Positions 62,263-64,000 of a DNA stretch of 64,000 nt are shown in pieces. Position 1 is the stretch's first letter; every line of letters begins with the position of its first letter. The translations under genes and the position numbers were made by a program. The notes beneath the pieces were generated by a model. It saw only the letters and a list, made by a program, of their open reading frames with translations. It was not told the DNA's origin and did not search any database. The stretch comes from Sphingomonas colocasiae (GTDB lineage Bacteria > Pseudomonadota > Alphaproteobacteria > Sphingomonadales > Sphingomonadaceae): contig NZ_JAINVV010000008.1 of the NCBI RefSeq assembly GCF_019880585.1, forward strand, positions 1 through 64,000, read 5' to 3'.

Positions 62263-62457
62263 GGATTTTCCTTTCAGGGACGGCTTGAATCTGGAAGCGG
62301 ACGGGATGTTCGATGGCGCAGGCCATGAAACAGTCCGGCAGGTTTAGCGGTCGGGAATTCCCGATTGCAATGGCCGGCAAGCCGTTCGCTCTCCACTTTA
62401 CGACTACAATTGTAATCGATAATGTGGCGATCACGGCAGGTACCGGTGAAACAGGGT

Positions 62458-63528
62458 ATGGCGAATAGCGGATATGACCGATGGACGCGCCGCTCGGCAT
62501 TGGGCGCGCTGGCCGCCGGGTCCTTCTGGAGCGGCATAAGCGCCCATCCCGTGCGCGCGACAAGTTCGACGAAACCAGCGCCCATCGACAGGTCCGGCTT
62601 CGTGCCGATCGGCGGCCTCGATCAATGGATCGGCATCCGTGGCGATGACATGCGCAATCCCGTCCTGCTGGTCGTGCACGGCGGACCGGGGGAGGCGCAA
62701 TGGCCGATGGCGGCGCATTACCGGGTGTGGGAAAGACATTTCACCGTCGTGCACTGGGATCAGCGCGGCGCCGGCCACAGCTTCGGTCGCCATGGCACGG
62801 CGACGCCGGACATGACGCTGGAACGGATCAGCAGCGACGGCGCCGAACTTGTCGAGCATCTCTGCCGCACGCTCGGGCGGAAGCGGATCATCCTGCTCGG
62901 CCACTCATGGGGATCGACCGTCGCCGTCAATATCGTGCAGCGACGACCCGATCGCATCGCCGCCTATGTGGGCACCGGCCAGGTCGGTAGCTGGAAAGGC
63001 GCGATCGCGATCAAGTTCGACCTGCTTCTGTCGAAAGCGCGGGCCGATGGCGACCATGCGGCGGTCGCGGCGCTGGAAAAGAGCGGGCCACCCGATCCGG
63101 ACGATGCCATGGCGGTCTTTGCCCTCAACGATCGCATCCATCGCTACTGGCCGCCATCCGACATCGAATGGGTCAAGTCGCTTCGCGCCAATGCCGCCGC
63201 CGCGCGATCTTCCGATCCGCAAAGCTACAAGGATTTCGAAGACGGGTTTCGCTTCAGCGCCCGACAGGTCGTTTACGATCAGATCAAGGTGGACCTTCCC
63301 GCCACGGCCGGCACGCTCGACACCGCTTTCTTCGTGCTTCAGGGACGCGACGACCTGATCACCCCGACCCGCGACGCCATCGATTATTTCGAGCGCGTCG
63401 TCGCGCCCTTCAAGAAACTGATCCTGATCCCCGACGCCGGACACTTCGCATTCATGACGGCGCCTGACGCATTTCTTGGACATTTGACGGGCGCGGTCAG
63501 GCCCGTCGCCATCGAACGCGGAGCGTGA
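62458..63528 (+). CDS. alpha/beta hydrolase, proline iminopeptidase-like
   Basis: A 356-residue protein. The N-terminus has R-R-S-A-L-G-A-L-A-A-G, a Tat-like signal. The hydrolase part carries V-V-H-G-G-P-G (oxyanion), W-D-Q-R-G-A-G-H-S, L-G-H-S-W-G-S (nucleophile Ser near 165), and a late D-A-G-H-F-A with His. These match the S33 prolyl aminopeptidase family. Start ATG 62458 is chosen; ATG 62422 is also open but without a ribosome site. It stands alone, divergent from the beta-lactamase-like gene. Confidence 0.8.
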   Translation: MANSGYDRWTRRSALGALAAGSFWSGISAHPVRATSSTKPAPIDRSGFVPIGGLDQWIGIRGDDMRNPVLLVVHGGPGEAQWPMAAHYRVWERHFTVVHWDQRGAGHSFGRHGTATPDMTLERISSDGAELVEHLCRTLGRKRIILLGHSWGSTVAVNIVQRRPDRIAAYVGTGQVGSWKGAIAIKFDLLLSKARADGDHAAVAALEKSGPPDPDDAMAVFALNDRIHRYWPPSDIEWVKSLRANAAAARSSDPQSYKDFEDGFRFSARQVVYDQIKVDLPATAGTLDTAFFVLQGRDDLITPTRDAIDYFERVVAPFKKLILIPDAGHFAFMTAPDAFLGHLTGAVRPVAIERGA

Positions 63529-63643
63529 CGCTCTCGACGGGCTGGTCCCTCGTCGGTGCTCCCCATGCTGCCGGTACATCGCCGATCTCGTTCAACCCCG
63601 CCGAGCGCAAGCGATCCGGCGGCGGGTCATCTTTGCCGGTCGT

Positions 63644-64000
63644 TCAGAAGGCCTTGCCCACTCTGATCTGCAGCGTTGTGCCATTTTCGCCCTGGCCGGT
63701 CCGCAGGCCGGCCTCAACGTCGAACTGCCAGCGCCCTTTCAATATGTCGAACCGAGTACCAAGACTGAGCTGGAATTGCTCGCGCTTCCAGCCATTGCCC
63801 TGGAGCGCATAGATCGCGAGGCCGGGGATATCGGCATAATCGAGCCACTGCGCATCGACATCGGCGAACTCGTGATTCCATTCCGCACGCATCCGGGGTG
63901 TGATCGAACCGAAGCCGGCCTTCCGGCGATACTGGATCGTCCCGCCGATCGTGCCGGTGAGCGATTCCACCCTGCGGGCGTCGAAGCGCAGATTGTAGCG
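63644..64000 (-). CDS. autotransporter-type beta-barrel, C-terminal fragment (runs off window end)
   Basis: The open frame enters at 64000 and gives about 118 residues ending in V-G-K-A-F, an outer-membrane C-terminal Phe signature. Alternating hydrophobic and polar strands (I-G-G-T-I-Q-Y-R-R, P-R-M-R-A-E-W-N-H-E-F, F-D-V-E-A-G-L-R-T-G) fit the last strands of an autotransporter barrel. The passenger lies outside the window. Confidence 0.7.
   Translation of the reverse strand, partial: RYNLRFDARRVESLTGTIGGTIQYRRKAGFGSITPRMRAEWNHEFADVDAQWLDYADIPGLAIYALQGNGWKREQFQLSLGTRFDILKGRWQFDVEAGLRTGQGENGTTLQIRVGKAF

Overview
The window comes from a high-GC alphaproteobacterium, most likely a member of the Sphingomonadales. 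The signs are the strong GC bias of the core genes, a 1553-residue NAD-specific glutamate dehydrogenase, several TonB-dependent receptors (one with its own FecI/FecR pair), palindromic REP units of the 'attcccgc...gcgggaat' type, and small families typical of sphingomonads (DUF6894, DUF3617, DUF427). Genus cannot be fixed from this stretch.

Region 1 (1-5990) is accessory DNA with lower GC. It opens with the 3' end of an IS5-type transposase, then a DUF6894 protein, a REP-associated tyrosine transposase broken by two compensating frameshifts, and a DUF3617 protein. A tRNA-Thr(CGT) gene (5912-5987, minus) has a second copy of its 3' half at 2483-2524. The duplication continues about 165 bp past the tRNA end, so 2525-5956 looks like an element inserted at the tRNA. 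That element holds a compact four-gene operon: a two-TM protein, a lipoprotein, a PDZ-SHOCT protein and a GIY-YIG-like protein. No integrase is visible.

Region 2 (6000-22600) is core-like. It holds a PAS protein, NAD-glutamate dehydrogenase, an alpha/beta hydrolase, and an iron-linked operon (PepSY TM protein, DUF2271, DUF4198, ApbE) behind a candidate Fur-type operator. A convergent siderophore TonB receptor with two terminator hairpins follows, then two diguanylate-cyclase-type proteins and a periplasmic cyclophilin. The DUF2271 protein carries a D-G-I-T-G-A-T motif that matches ApbE flavinylation sites.

Region 3 (22600-34700) is signalling and uptake: an ECF sigma factor overlapping a Ser/Thr kinase gene, a FecI-FecR-TonB receptor-hydrolase operon, a LysR/MFS divergent pair, a CPBP membrane protease and an XRE-cupin regulator.

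Region 4 (34700-51400) begins with an Lrp-type regulator divergent from a tryptophan dioxygenase-like/kynureninase-like pair. It continues with a HerA-like ATPase, a P1 (DmpA) peptidase, a GcvA-like LysR regulator, an omega-aminotransferase, DUF427, a YkvI-like permease and a CocE-type hydrolase. An EmrA-thioesterase-TetR operon is then divergent from EmrB across a perfect 18-bp palindrome, followed by an M23 peptidase.

Region 5 (51600-64000) looks built around D-amino acids and cell-wall-type substrates. An RpiR regulator is divergent from an overlapping operon of N-acyl-D-amino-acid deacylase, DUF1611/DgcN-like protein, serine hydrolase and erythromycin-esterase-like protein, with another serine hydrolase and an AraC regulator downstream. 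A class A beta-lactamase-like protein with an unusual omega-loop, a proline-iminopeptidase-like hydrolase and the C-terminus of an autotransporter barrel close the window.
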